A stretch of 6,805 nt of DNA from Alphaproteobacteria bacterium (GCA_023301785.1 JALZUF010000104.1:1-6805); one strand, 5' to 3'. Counted from the stretch's first letter, positions 1-5,758 are shown. Notes: generated by a model from the letters alone, not told the origin. Made by a program: numbers and translations.

Positions 1-1048
1 CGTTCACACCGTTAAGTTGTAAGTTTTGCTCAAACGATGTTGTTGAAACTTCGGTTGTTAACTGAAGGCTAATACGGTTTTCAGACATCACGATTGGTTT
101 GAAGTTTAAAGACACACCAAATGGTTTGAATTCATAAATAACGTTACCATTTCTATCAAGCTGTGTTGGGATAGGAAATTCACCCCCAGCTAAGAAGCCT
201 GCTTGCTCACCAGATATCGCCGTTAGGTTAGGCTCAGCAAGTGTATTGATGATACCTTCTTGCTCTAAGGCTTGTGCGAGGAAGCTTAAGTTACCAAATG
301 TTCCCGAGCTATAATTTAAAACGGCGGCGCCTAATTGTTGCGGCGCACTGAGGCCTAAGCCCTGCTGCGTTCCTAATGATCCTGTAAGATCGCCCAAATT
401 TGCGCCATTCAAGCTTTGTAAATTTAGACCTAAGTTTTTAACGGCGCTTCGTGATGCTTCAACGATTTTAACGCGGAGCATGACTTGTTGTTCACCTGTT
501 ACAGATAGCATATTCACAATAATGTTATCAGCCGTCGCAATATCAACACCGCGTGCTTCTGTGGCATATTTACCAACGAGGTCTGTAATTTTATTTGCGG
601 CAGATGGTGTAGACACTTTACCCGTCATCACAACTTGGTCGGCTAAGGCTTTTACTGTGACATCTTCGTTTGGATACAGCTCATCAATCATGCTTTGCAG
701 TCTTTGCGTATCCAGTTGTACGTGAATGTTTACCTTCTTAAGAATGTTTCCTTCTGTGTCCAGTGCGATGATATTTGTATCACCTAGTTTCGATCCTACA
801 AGATAAAGGCGGTTTGATTTAACGGCCATCACGTCAACAACACTTGGGTCTGCGACCAAAACATCGGCGATTTCTCCGCCAATATTGACCATCTCCGCCT
901 TACCCAGCATTAACGTTACGCCAGACGGTTTTACCCCGCCGCGCTTAACAATATTTGTTTTATCAGCGTTTGCGACACTCAGTGAGCCCGTCATAAAAGC
1001 CGCGACGCAGCAGAGACTTAAACAGCTTAAAATAATTTTGTTTAACAT
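1..1048 (-). CDS. cpaC: CpaC/RcpA-type secretin of the Tad pilus, C-terminus cut off by window edge
   Basis: Reading the minus strand from ATG at 1048 gives 349 uninterrupted codons that run off the left edge. Residues 1 to about 28 look like a Sec signal peptide (MLNK start, hydrophobic core, Ala-rich end). Residues about 45-112 resemble the secretin N-terminal pilus domain (VADPSVVDVMAV, then NRLYLVGSKLGDTNI). Residues about 113-180 look BON-like (VVMTGKVSTPSAANKI). The secretin core begins near 188 (QVMLRVKIVEASR) and includes the hallmark LAEPNLTAISGE at 270-281 followed by GFLAGGEFPIP. The family is usually about 450-500 residues, so roughly the last 100-150 are missing. CpaC/RcpA forms the multimeric outer-membrane channel through which the Flp pilus leaves the cell. 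It follows cpaB with 10 bases between stop and start, so the two are almost certainly co-transcribed. Family assignment is firm; the symbol follows Caulobacter naming. Confidence 0.95.
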   Translation of the reverse strand, partial: MLNKIILSCLSLCCVAAFMTGSLSVANADKTNIVKRGGVKPSGVTLMLGKAEMVNIGGEIADVLVADPSVVDVMAVKSNRLYLVGSKLGDTNIIALDTEGNILKKVNIHVQLDTQRLQSMIDELYPNEDVTVKALADQVVMTGKVSTPSAANKITDLVGKYATEARGVDIATADNIIVNMLSVTGEQQVMLRVKIVEASRSAVKNLGLNLQSLNGANLGDLTGSLGTQQGLGLSAPQQLGAAVLNYSSGTFGNLSFLAQALEQEGIINTLAEPNLTAISGEQAGFLAGGEFPIPTQLDRNGNVIYEFKPFGVSLNFKPIVMSENRISLQLTTEVSTTSFEQNLQLNGVN

Positions 1049-1055
1049 CGTGTTA

Positions 1056-1060
1056 TTCCT
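1056..1060 (-). promoter_or_regulatory. Ribosome binding site of cpaC overlapping the cpaB stop codon
   Basis: The minus strand reads TAGGAATAACACGATG. The AGGAA Shine-Dalgarno core is 7 bases before the cpaC ATG, and its first bases are part of the cpaB TAG stop. This fixes the cpaC start and suggests translational coupling between cpaB and cpaC. Confidence 0.7.
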
Positions 1061-2054
1061 ACTCGTCAATTTCATTTATTAGGGTTTCTAATAGCTTAAG
1101 GCCGACTTCTTCTTGGCGCGTTAAATCCATATCGCTATAATCTTGTTGTGGCTCTTCAACACCGAAATTCAACACTTTGTCTGATGAAGAACGTTGTGTT
1201 GTTACTTCTCTTAGGTTTGCGCCTTCATAAATACGTACAGAATTAGATTTTTTGGTGTGATCGGATAACTTGTTTAGCTCCGTTAAGACCTTACTCATAC
1301 CGATATCCGTTGTCACATTGTCACTGTTCGGATCAGCTTTATCGCCGATGCTTCTTAACGCCAGGCCGATTGTGCCCATTTTATTTGCTAAGACTAATGT
1401 CTCCGCATCACGTGGTGTGACTTCTAATGTTAGGCTAGCATTTTTGGACGCTTTCTTTTTCTTTTTAGCGCCGCCATTTTCTTCTTCATCAACGGCTTTC
1501 GTATCGTTTTTATCAACGGCCAGAACGCGGGCATTTTCAATCACAGTTTCTGTGGCATAGCGTGCGACAATATTTTGTGAATTTGCGCGTACACGATATG
1601 TCATCATAACATCCACATAATCACCGGGGCGAATAAGACGGTCAGCAAGAACGTGTGATCGCACAGAAATACCAACGGCGCGCATACCTTTTGTAACGTT
1701 CGCCGATAGGAAATTACCTTTATCATCTTCAGATATAAGTGTCATGTGCATTGGTTGACCTTCAACAAGAGAGCGTAGCAATTTTCCTGTCGCGGCCTCG
1801 GTTGCAGGTTGATCACCATCACGGATAACGGCGCCCATAAACGCATTATCTTCTGGCCAATCTTGCCATTTAAGATCACCTTCTTCTAGCTCACGGCCAA
1901 CTTTTAAATCTTTTGCCGCCACCAAAATTTGAACTTTATCTTTATTTACTGGCGCAGGTTTATTACCGCCGCCCAGCATGGCTTGCATTAATATCGCAAC
2001 CAAAACTGCAATTAAAAATCCACCTGCCAATACAATGATTATATTTTTATTCAT
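1059..2054 (-). CDS. cpaB: CpaB/RcpC family Flp pilus assembly protein
   Basis: A 331-residue protein. Residues 5-27 form one N-terminal membrane helix or uncleaved signal anchor, followed by a Gly/Pro linker. Residues about 41-106 are a SAF-type domain (VQILVAAKDLKVGRELEEGD, then the W-P-E-D segment typical of CpaB). The RcpC core follows, with VGISVRSHVLADRLIRPGDY at 127-146 and LEVTPRDAETLVLANKMGT at 210-228. VRIYEG at 273-278 is the usual end of the family. A lysine-rich, low-complexity linker (about 186-207, with five consecutive Lys) interrupts the core. A polar, acidic tail of about 50 residues extends beyond the usual end. RcpC/CpaB is periplasmic or inner-membrane-associated and is thought to act with the secretin, possibly binding peptidoglycan through the SAF region. 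It starts 4 bases after the cpaA stop; AGGG inside the last cpaA codons is the likely ribosome binding site. Strong call. Confidence 0.95.
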   Translation of the reverse strand: MNKNIIIVLAGGFLIAVLVAILMQAMLGGGNKPAPVNKDKVQILVAAKDLKVGRELEEGDLKWQDWPEDNAFMGAVIRDGDQPATEAATGKLLRSLVEGQPMHMTLISEDDKGNFLSANVTKGMRAVGISVRSHVLADRLIRPGDYVDVMMTYRVRANSQNIVARYATETVIENARVLAVDKNDTKAVDEEENGGAKKKKKASKNASLTLEVTPRDAETLVLANKMGTIGLALRSIGDKADPNSDNVTTDIGMSKVLTELNKLSDHTKKSNSVRIYEGANLREVTTQRSSSDKVLNFGVEEPQQDYSDMDLTRQEEVGLKLLETLINEIDE

Positions 2055-2058
2055 GCGT

Positions 2059-2622
2059 TTAAGACCCTATCGTTACCTTTGCTAAATCCATTAATTGCGA
2101 AGGCTGTATGAGGCCCGCATGCCAGAAGGCAAAGAGCGCACCAACAAAAATTGCAATACCATAAGGCACATCTTTTTTGCCTTTTTGTGCAAGCGCAACC
2201 CAGCTTCCTTTAAGTGGTTTTTTAACAAGTTTATTTTTATTAAGAACAAGTGTCGCAACTCCCAAAATTCCGCCCGTCAATGCCATGATGAAAAGGAATG
2301 GAATTAAACTTTGTGCACCTGTCCATAGAGAAAATGCCGTAATTAGTTTTGCGTCACCGCCGCCGATCAATTTGAAAAAGAACAGGCAGTAGGTCACAAG
2401 AAAAGTGAACACGAAAGCCAAGAGATGGCTTTTCCATGATCCGAAAAATGTCGCGTCTTCTGAAAAAAAAGTTATTGCCAAAAATGCAGGAACAAACGCG
2501 CCAATAATGAGAAGTGAATAGATATTTGGAATCATTAATTTATTAAAATCTGACCATGCCGATGCCGCCCCAAAACCCAAGGCAACCAAAACGCAGAATG
2601 TAATAATAAAAACGAGTATCAT
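2059..2622 (-). CDS. cpaA: CpaA/TadV prepilin peptidase (A24 aspartic protease)
   Basis: A 187-residue polytopic membrane protein with about five or six hydrophobic segments (roughly 1-22, 34-54, 66-86, 93-127 and 155-172). Both catalytic aspartates of A24 prepilin peptidases are visible: D25 in SDFNKLMIPN, just after the first helix, and D90 in the GxGD-type motif GGGDAK. VPYGIAI at 152-158 matches the conserved C-terminal signature. Its length is that of the short CpaA/TadV class, which lacks the N-terminal methyltransferase domain of PilD. It should cleave the class III leader of Flp, and by analogy with TadV of Aggregatibacter also those of the TadE/TadF-like pseudopilins, at the inner membrane. 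Its ribosome binding site is weak (GGA about 10 bases upstream), so it may be translated less than flp. It is followed directly by cpaB. Confidence 0.95.
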   Translation of the reverse strand: MILVFIITFCVLVALGFGAASAWSDFNKLMIPNIYSLLIIGAFVPAFLAITFFSEDATFFGSWKSHLLAFVFTFLVTYCLFFFKLIGGGDAKLITAFSLWTGAQSLIPFLFIMALTGGILGVATLVLNKNKLVKKPLKGSWVALAQKGKKDVPYGIAIFVGALFAFWHAGLIQPSQLMDLAKVTIGS

Positions 2623-2663
2623 TTATACAGAATCCAACACTATAGTTTATAAAAAATTAAGAT

Positions 2664-2685
2664 AATTTAATTGGAAAATTAAATT
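2664..2685 (-). repeat. AT-only inverted repeat upstream of cpaA
   Basis: Perfect 9-base arms (AATTTAATT and AATTAAATT, 2664-2672 and 2677-2685) flank a 4-base loop. On the minus strand the repeat is followed by a T-rich run, TTAATTTTTTATAAAC. It could be a weak AT-only terminator, a protein-binding palindrome or simply AT-rich sequence. TATAAA and TATAGT just downstream could serve as a -10 for cpaA, but I found no convincing -35. Confidence 0.35.
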
Positions 2686-2722
2686 GAGTGTATTTTGTTA
2701 TTTAATTTTGAAGAGAATAAGA

Positions 2723-2760
2723 AAGCCTGTTTCATTTCTTATTTATTACTTTACAGGCTT
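2723..2760 (-). terminator. Possible terminator or processing hairpin after flp
   Basis: Eight-base perfect arms AAGCCTGT (2723-2730) and ACAGGCTT (2753-2760) enclose a 22-base AT-rich loop. It lies 40 bases downstream of the flp stop. On the minus strand it is followed by a T/C-rich run (TCTTATTCTCTTC) rather than a clean U-tract. The long loop and poor U-tract make it a weak intrinsic terminator. A partial terminator or RNA end here would let flp mRNA accumulate over the cpaABC message, a common arrangement for a major pilin and its machinery. Confidence 0.4.
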
Positions 2761-2799
2761 CCTTATGAATTTAGTTTATATTGCTGTTAGGCGTGGGTA

Positions 2800-3009
2800 T
2801 TAAGAACCATCACCAGCATCACCGTCAGCACCACCACTAAGCGCAGATGAGAAGCCATCAAACAAGTTCGATAGTTCGCCACCAAATGTGTATACAACAC
2901 CAACGATAGCCAATGAAATACCCGCAGCAATCAGTCCATACTCAATGGCTGTCGCACCGCGTTCATCGTTTTTATAAATTGTGTTTAGAGTCATTAATAG
3001 TTTTAACAT
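2800..3009 (-). CDS. flp: Flp/Fap-type major pilin (type IVb prepilin)
   Basis: A 69-residue prepilin. An 18-residue leader (MLKLLMTLNT..NDERG) ends in Gly18, followed by ATAIEYGLIAAGISLAIVGV. This is the diagnostic Flp motif, with Glu at +5 and Tyr at +6 of the mature chain and a hydrophobic helix of about 20 residues. Cleavage between G18 and A19 by CpaA would give a mature pilin of about 51 residues. The helix is followed by TFGGELSNLFDGFSSALS and a low-complexity acidic Gly/Asp tail (GGADGDAGDGS). It is equivalent to Flp of Aggregatibacter and PilA of Caulobacter. It is the only Flp gene in the window and has the strongest ribosome binding site here. It precedes cpaA after a 177-base gap, and its own upstream region carries a CtrA-type box. 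The call is very secure. Confidence 0.97.
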   Translation of the reverse strand: MLKLLMTLNTIYKNDERGATAIEYGLIAAGISLAIVGVVYTFGGELSNLFDGFSSALSGGADGDAGDGS

Positions 3010-3017
3010 GTAGAAAT

Positions 3018-3023
3018 CTCCTT
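3018..3023 (-). promoter_or_regulatory. Strong ribosome binding site of flp
   Basis: AAGGAG on the minus strand, 8 bases before the flp ATG. It is the best Shine-Dalgarno match in the window, as expected for a major structural protein, and it confirms the start at 3009. Confidence 0.8.
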
Positions 3024-3065
3024 CGTTACAAATAGTCTTTTTTAGTTTTTAATTTGATCCTTAAA

Positions 3066-3084
3066 TTTTACGTGTGCCGTAAAA
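3066..3084 (-). promoter_or_regulatory. Hairpin in the 5' leader of flp
   Basis: Minus strand arms TTTTACG (3084-3078) and CGTAAAA (3072-3066) pair perfectly around the 5-base loop GCACA. One more G-U pair is possible at the base on the minus strand only. It starts about 15 bases after the start point predicted from the extended -10 element. No real U-tract follows (TTTAAGG), so an RNA-stabilising or regulatory leader structure is more likely than a terminator. A DNA operator palindrome is an alternative. Confidence 0.4.
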
Positions 3085-3105
3085 CGTGAACCCTATAGAT
3101 ACTAG

Positions 3106-3114
3106 AATATACCA
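3106..3114 (-). promoter_or_regulatory. Candidate extended -10 promoter element of flp
   Basis: The minus strand reads TGGTATATT, an extended -10 (TGn plus TATATT, five of six matches to TATAAT). The CtrA-type box at 3122-3136 covers the -35 position, and no good TTGACA is present, as is typical of activator-dependent promoters. The predicted start point is near 3099, giving a leader of about 90 bases. Confidence 0.45.
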
Positions 3115-3121
3115 TATCTTT

Positions 3122-3136
3122 TTAAGGTCTGGTTAA
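3122..3136 (-). promoter_or_regulatory. CtrA-type binding box upstream of flp
   Basis: The sequence is TTAACCAGACCTTAA on the minus strand, a perfect TTAA-N7-TTAA. Its first half extends to TTAACCA, close to the TTAACCAT form known for CtrA sites. It ends 10 bases before the extended -10 element and so overlaps the -35 region, the usual position for CtrA activation. In Caulobacter the pilin gene pilA is a direct CtrA target, so the placement fits known biology. That CtrA binds here is inference. Confidence 0.6.
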
Positions 3137-3144
3137 AAATACTT

Positions 3145-3160
3145 TGCATTTGATGCATTT
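3145..3160 (-). repeat. Short tandem repeat upstream of the flp promoter
   Basis: AAATGCA occurs twice with a 9-base period on the minus strand (AAATGCATCAAATGCA). It lies 8 bases upstream of the CtrA-type box. It could be a binding site for a second regulator, but it is short enough to be chance. Confidence 0.25.
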
Positions 3161-3189
3161 CGTAAAATAACCTACAGTTATGTATAAAC

Positions 3190-4608
3190 TTACTGCTTAA
3201 TATACAAATTACTTAGTTCGCGCGCGATCTGTTCGAACACTTCTTCGAGTGTTTCTTGATCTGGCGCATCGTGATAGTTACCAGGCACGGTTGCACAATC
3301 GCGGAAAAGATCTTTTGTGTCATTATCAACTCCATCATCAAAAGTTACCGCATATATAAGGATGTTTTGTTCTTTCATATTGTCACACGTGTCGGTAAAG
3401 CGCTCATCCAAATCGCCAGCATCAATATTATGCTCGTTTGATCTGCCATAAGCGGTATAACGGCTACTCATGGTGTTAACGCCATCGGTCATGACAAGGG
3501 CGACTTTATCCCATTGTTCATCATCATAAGCAGAACCTTCTGTGAAAGGTTCTTCAGGGGAGATTACGCGCCAGCCCCACGCCATACCAAAGTTACCAAG
3601 CGTCGAACCAGACGCGCCCATATTATTGGCCGCTGTTGTCAATTCTTCTTGGTCACTGGTCATGGGCACTATCGTTTGTACTGGGCATGAAATATTAGGG
3701 CCGTTAAGTGCGTTATACCCGTCCCCCAGAGTTCCATCATAATAATCTCTATATTTATAATAATCGTTACCGTTGTAATCATAACGATACATTGTCCATG
3801 GTCCTTCGTGATCTTCGGTATCAAGCGGATTTTCTTCTGCTTCTACACAACCGTGCCATTGACCCTTTGCACTTGTGTCATATTCAAGGTCTTCTTCATC
3901 AATACCGTAGTGATTTTGCGTGTAAGGATTCATACCATTGTAATAAGAGGCATAAACATCATTTTCTGGTGGTACAACAAATTCCTCGCTGTAGACGTTG
4001 TCATCATGATCAAAGCCAAGCCCATAAGGTCCAACATTTACCGAACTGGCGTAAGGCACCATGCCAACACGCACAAATTCTGGATCACTAACACTTTCGA
4101 ATAAGATATCAATAAAATTAATTGTTGAGGTTCTTAGGGTTCCAATATTATCGTTTGTTGCCATAGAGCCTGTGTTATCTAATACCAACACAACCTCAAG
4201 CCCGCGCACTTCACGTTGAACAATAGTTTCTGCCTCAACATCAATATCGTCAAAGCCAAAGATGCGCATAAAAGATGTTTCTACATTTGCACTCGCGCTC
4301 ACGGTGAGTTCATCACCATTTAAAACAGCAGTAACATTAATTGTACGGCCAATACGACCTTCAGGATAGTTTGCGTCCATGAAAACATCAACTTTGTCTT
4401 GAATAACATCGCTATCTTCTGACCCACTAGCGGCGGCGGCCAAAGCAGCAGCATCAAGAGCGCTTGATAATCTTGCTTTCACCAAATAAGCCTGTGCCAT
4501 ATCAACAGAAATTCCAACAGAGGCCATCACCACAGGAATCATTAAACCAAATGCAACCGCAACGACACCGCGTTGATGGGTTAAATATTCTTTTAAATTC
4601 GTAAACAT
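3190..4608 (-). CDS. tadG: TadG-like pilus assembly protein with von Willebrand factor A domain
   Basis: A 472-residue protein from ATG at 4608. An in-frame TTG 12 codons upstream (4644) opens a longer frame but lacks a ribosome binding site, whereas GAAAGG sits 7 bases before this ATG. Residues 13-36 are the TadE/TadG N-terminal membrane segment (RGVVAVAFGLMIPVVMA), followed by the conserved LSSALDAAALAAA at 48-60. A vWA domain starts near 138: the metal-site motif is DNTGS at 144-148 (a DxTxS variant), VGMVPYASSVNVGP is at 181-194, and VMTDGVNT at 372-379 supplies the second metal-site loop. TLGNFGMAWGWRVISPEEPF at 336-355 is characteristic of alphaproteobacterial TadG. Residues about 214-300 form an acidic, tyrosine-rich insertion. 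Cysteines are at 254, 308, 408 and 438. TadG is membrane-anchored, with the vWA domain probably in the periplasm; its exact role is unsettled. It is last in the tadE unit. Confidence 0.93.
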   Translation of the reverse strand: MFTNLKEYLTHQRGVVAVAFGLMIPVVMASVGISVDMAQAYLVKARLSSALDAAALAAAASGSEDSDVIQDKVDVFMDANYPEGRIGRTINVTAVLNGDELTVSASANVETSFMRIFGFDDIDVEAETIVQREVRGLEVVLVLDNTGSMATNDNIGTLRTSTINFIDILFESVSDPEFVRVGMVPYASSVNVGPYGLGFDHDDNVYSEEFVVPPENDVYASYYNGMNPYTQNHYGIDEEDLEYDTSAKGQWHGCVEAEENPLDTEDHEGPWTMYRYDYNGNDYYKYRDYYDGTLGDGYNALNGPNISCPVQTIVPMTSDQEELTTAANNMGASGSTLGNFGMAWGWRVISPEEPFTEGSAYDDEQWDKVALVMTDGVNTMSSRYTAYGRSNEHNIDAGDLDERFTDTCDNMKEQNILIYAVTFDDGVDNDTKDLFRDCATVPGNYHDAPDQETLEEVFEQIARELSNLYIKQ

Positions 4609-4615
4609 GATAAGG

Positions 4616-4621
4616 CCTTTC
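4616..4621 (-). promoter_or_regulatory. Ribosome binding site fixing the tadG start
   Basis: GAAAGG lies on the minus strand 7 bases before ATG 4608. It favours this start over the in-frame TTG at 4644. The AAAGG core lies in the 6-base loop of a small hairpin (ATAAG at 4625-4621 pairing with CTTAT at 4614-4610), which would leave it accessible. Confidence 0.65.
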
Positions 4622-4653
4622 TTATTATTTTTTTTATTGACCAAATTTATTTT

Positions 4654-5190
4654 CTAATCACAATCCGAGCAGGGCACGGTGAGGCTTTTTCGACCGCGTA
4701 AAAATGAGCGTTCAACCATATCAAAACGATCGACAACGAAACTGCTAAACAGTGGTATATAAGCGTACTTCACGCTCACAACAACCACGCCCTCGCCTTC
4801 TTCGCCTAAGCCTATTGTTGTATTGAGCGCGGCATCAGAGGCAATCATATTGTCGGTTGCGCGCCACAACACTTCAGGCTCCAGCTCTTCATCAAATACA
4901 ACGCTGGCAATATCATAGCCAAACTCATCTGTTGAATAAGGTTGAAGCGCAAGTTCTCCTGCGTCAATAACATCGTCAATAATTTGTAAATTAACGACTT
5001 CATTTCTTGTAATGAGATCACCAATAATTTGCGAGGCAGCTATTGTTTTTTGGTTAACGACAATCCCCTGCCCCAAATCATATACCGCCATTAACATAGC
5101 CATAAGAACAGGAAAAAGAATTGCCATTTCAAGCATGGATGCACCACGCTCATTTTCAATATATTTTTTATGATCTAAAATCTTATTCAT
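4654..5190 (-). CDS. TadE/TadF-like pseudopilin (second TadE-family protein)
   Basis: A 178-residue protein from ATG 5190. Further in-frame Met codons upstream (for example at 5202) lie inside tadE and lack ribosome binding sites. ENERG then ASMLEMAILFPVLMAML at 13-32 is a prepilin-like N-terminus: possible cleavage after Gly16, Glu at +5, then a membrane helix to about 36. YDLGQGIVVNQKTIAASQII at 37-56 and the following DLITRNEVV segment match the alphaproteobacterial TadE-like subfamily. The rest is an acidic extracytoplasmic domain ending in PCSDC (C174 and C177, a CxxC). Position between tadE and tadG mirrors tadF in Aggregatibacter, where TadE and TadF are TadV-processed pseudopilins. 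True TadF orthology is uncertain, so no symbol is given. It overlaps the end of tadE by 8 bases and has no clear Shine-Dalgarno, so translation is probably coupled. Confidence 0.85.
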   Translation of the reverse strand: MNKILDHKKYIENERGASMLEMAILFPVLMAMLMAVYDLGQGIVVNQKTIAASQIIGDLITRNEVVNLQIIDDVIDAGELALQPYSTDEFGYDIASVVFDEELEPEVLWRATDNMIASDAALNTTIGLGEEGEGVVVVSVKYAYIPLFSSFVVDRFDMVERSFLRGRKSLTVPCSDCD

Positions 5191-5713
5191 CTTCAAACTC
5201 ATACGGTTCAGTTTGCAACACAACAGTTGATAATAGCACACGCGTACCATCATTATTATTCGTTAGTAAATATTTCATCATTGGCGTTTTAATTTTGTAG
5301 GCATTCACAACGCGGATCATCACAACGTCACTAACGCCGCCCGGTGTGAACTCTTGATTATCAAGGTTACCCTCATCATCAAAGGAGACATCGTCGAAAT
5401 CTTGTGCATCTTCGAATGAATCAACGGAAGTCACTTGGTATTGGATATCATCGCATTTAATAAAAACTGCAGCAAAGTTGCAAAGTTCATCACGAAATAA
5501 ATCCTCTCCGCCGCCTTGTTGAACGGCGCCAGTACGCACTTGTCTCGCAGCTTCTTGGGTTGCGGCTTCTAGTAAGCTTTGTGACGAGAACATCAAGGCC
5601 ATCTCGATAATACCAACAATCATTAGAATAAAAGGAATACCCACGAGTGCAAACTCAACCGCTGTGGCACCGTTTTCATCGTTCTTCCATCTATTTTTTG
5701 ATTTGAAATTCAT
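5183..5713 (-). CDS. tadE: TadE pseudopilin of the Tad pilus
   Basis: A 176-residue protein from ATG 5713. A longer frame from TTG 5752 is rejected because it has no ribosome binding site and abuts the hairpin at 5759-5796. The ATG itself has only a weak upstream match. The N-terminus MNFKSKNRWKNDENG is followed by ATAVEFALVGIPFILMIVGI at 16-35. This is a prepilin-like motif with a possible cut after Gly15, Glu at +5 and a single helix to about 43. The conserved TadE region follows: LLEAATQEAARQVRTGAVQ at 48-66, then a segment containing C78 and C87, which are probably disulphide-linked outside the cytoplasm. The middle (98-125) is strongly acidic. In Aggregatibacter, TadE is processed by TadV and needed for pilus assembly. 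It is the first gene of the tadE, tadF-like, tadG unit. Confidence 0.92.
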   Translation of the reverse strand: MNFKSKNRWKNDENGATAVEFALVGIPFILMIVGIIEMALMFSSQSLLEAATQEAARQVRTGAVQQGGGEDLFRDELCNFAAVFIKCDDIQYQVTSVDSFEDAQDFDDVSFDDEGNLDNQEFTPGGVSDVVMIRVVNAYKIKTPMMKYLLTNNNDGTRVLLSTVVLQTEPYEFEDE

Positions 5714-5758
5714 ACTTATATCGCATTTACCTAAAATTGTTTCTATACCCAAAATGCA

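Noticed and set aside
480..1082. Plus-strand open frames of 81 and 65 codons at the cpaC end
   Set aside because: They lie within the continuous cpaC frame, or straddle its start, and have no supporting signals.
1270..1560. Plus-strand open frame of 96 codons opposite cpaB
   Set aside because: It mirrors the well-supported cpaB frame. Its serine- and phenylalanine-rich translation is typical of the reverse of Lys/Glu-rich coding sequence.
2630..2634. GANTC (CcrM methylation) site upstream of cpaA
   Set aside because: A five-base palindrome with one free base is expected more than twenty times in a window of this size, so its position is not informative on its own.
2657..2682. Further TTAA pairs near cpaA, looking like CtrA sites
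   Set aside because: The spacings are 6 and 8 bases, not the required 7. Similar N8 pairs at 2210-2225, 3049-3064 and 4581-4596 were rejected for the same reason.
3167..3181. Possible terminator just after tadG (ATAAC/GTTAT stem followed by TTTT)
   Set aside because: A 5-pair, mostly A-T stem is too weak to call, although tadG would be expected to end its unit here.
3708..4104. Two long open frames on the plus strand (127 and 98 codons) opposite tadG
   Set aside because: They lie opposite the Tyr/Asp-rich part of a clear tadG gene, whose codons read in antisense avoid stops. The peptides (His/Arg/Ser-rich or Ile/Phe-rich) resemble no protein, and no ribosome binding site was seen.
4609..4644. 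Longer tadG start at TTG 4644
   Set aside because: No ribosome binding site precedes it and it adds only a Lys/Asn-rich stretch. ATG 4608 has GAAAGG at 7 bases and places the membrane segment at the usual distance from the N-terminus.
5714..5752. Longer tadE start at TTG 5752
   Set aside because: It has no ribosome binding site and begins almost inside the hairpin and its T-run. ATG 5713 gives the usual short leader before the prepilin-like motif.
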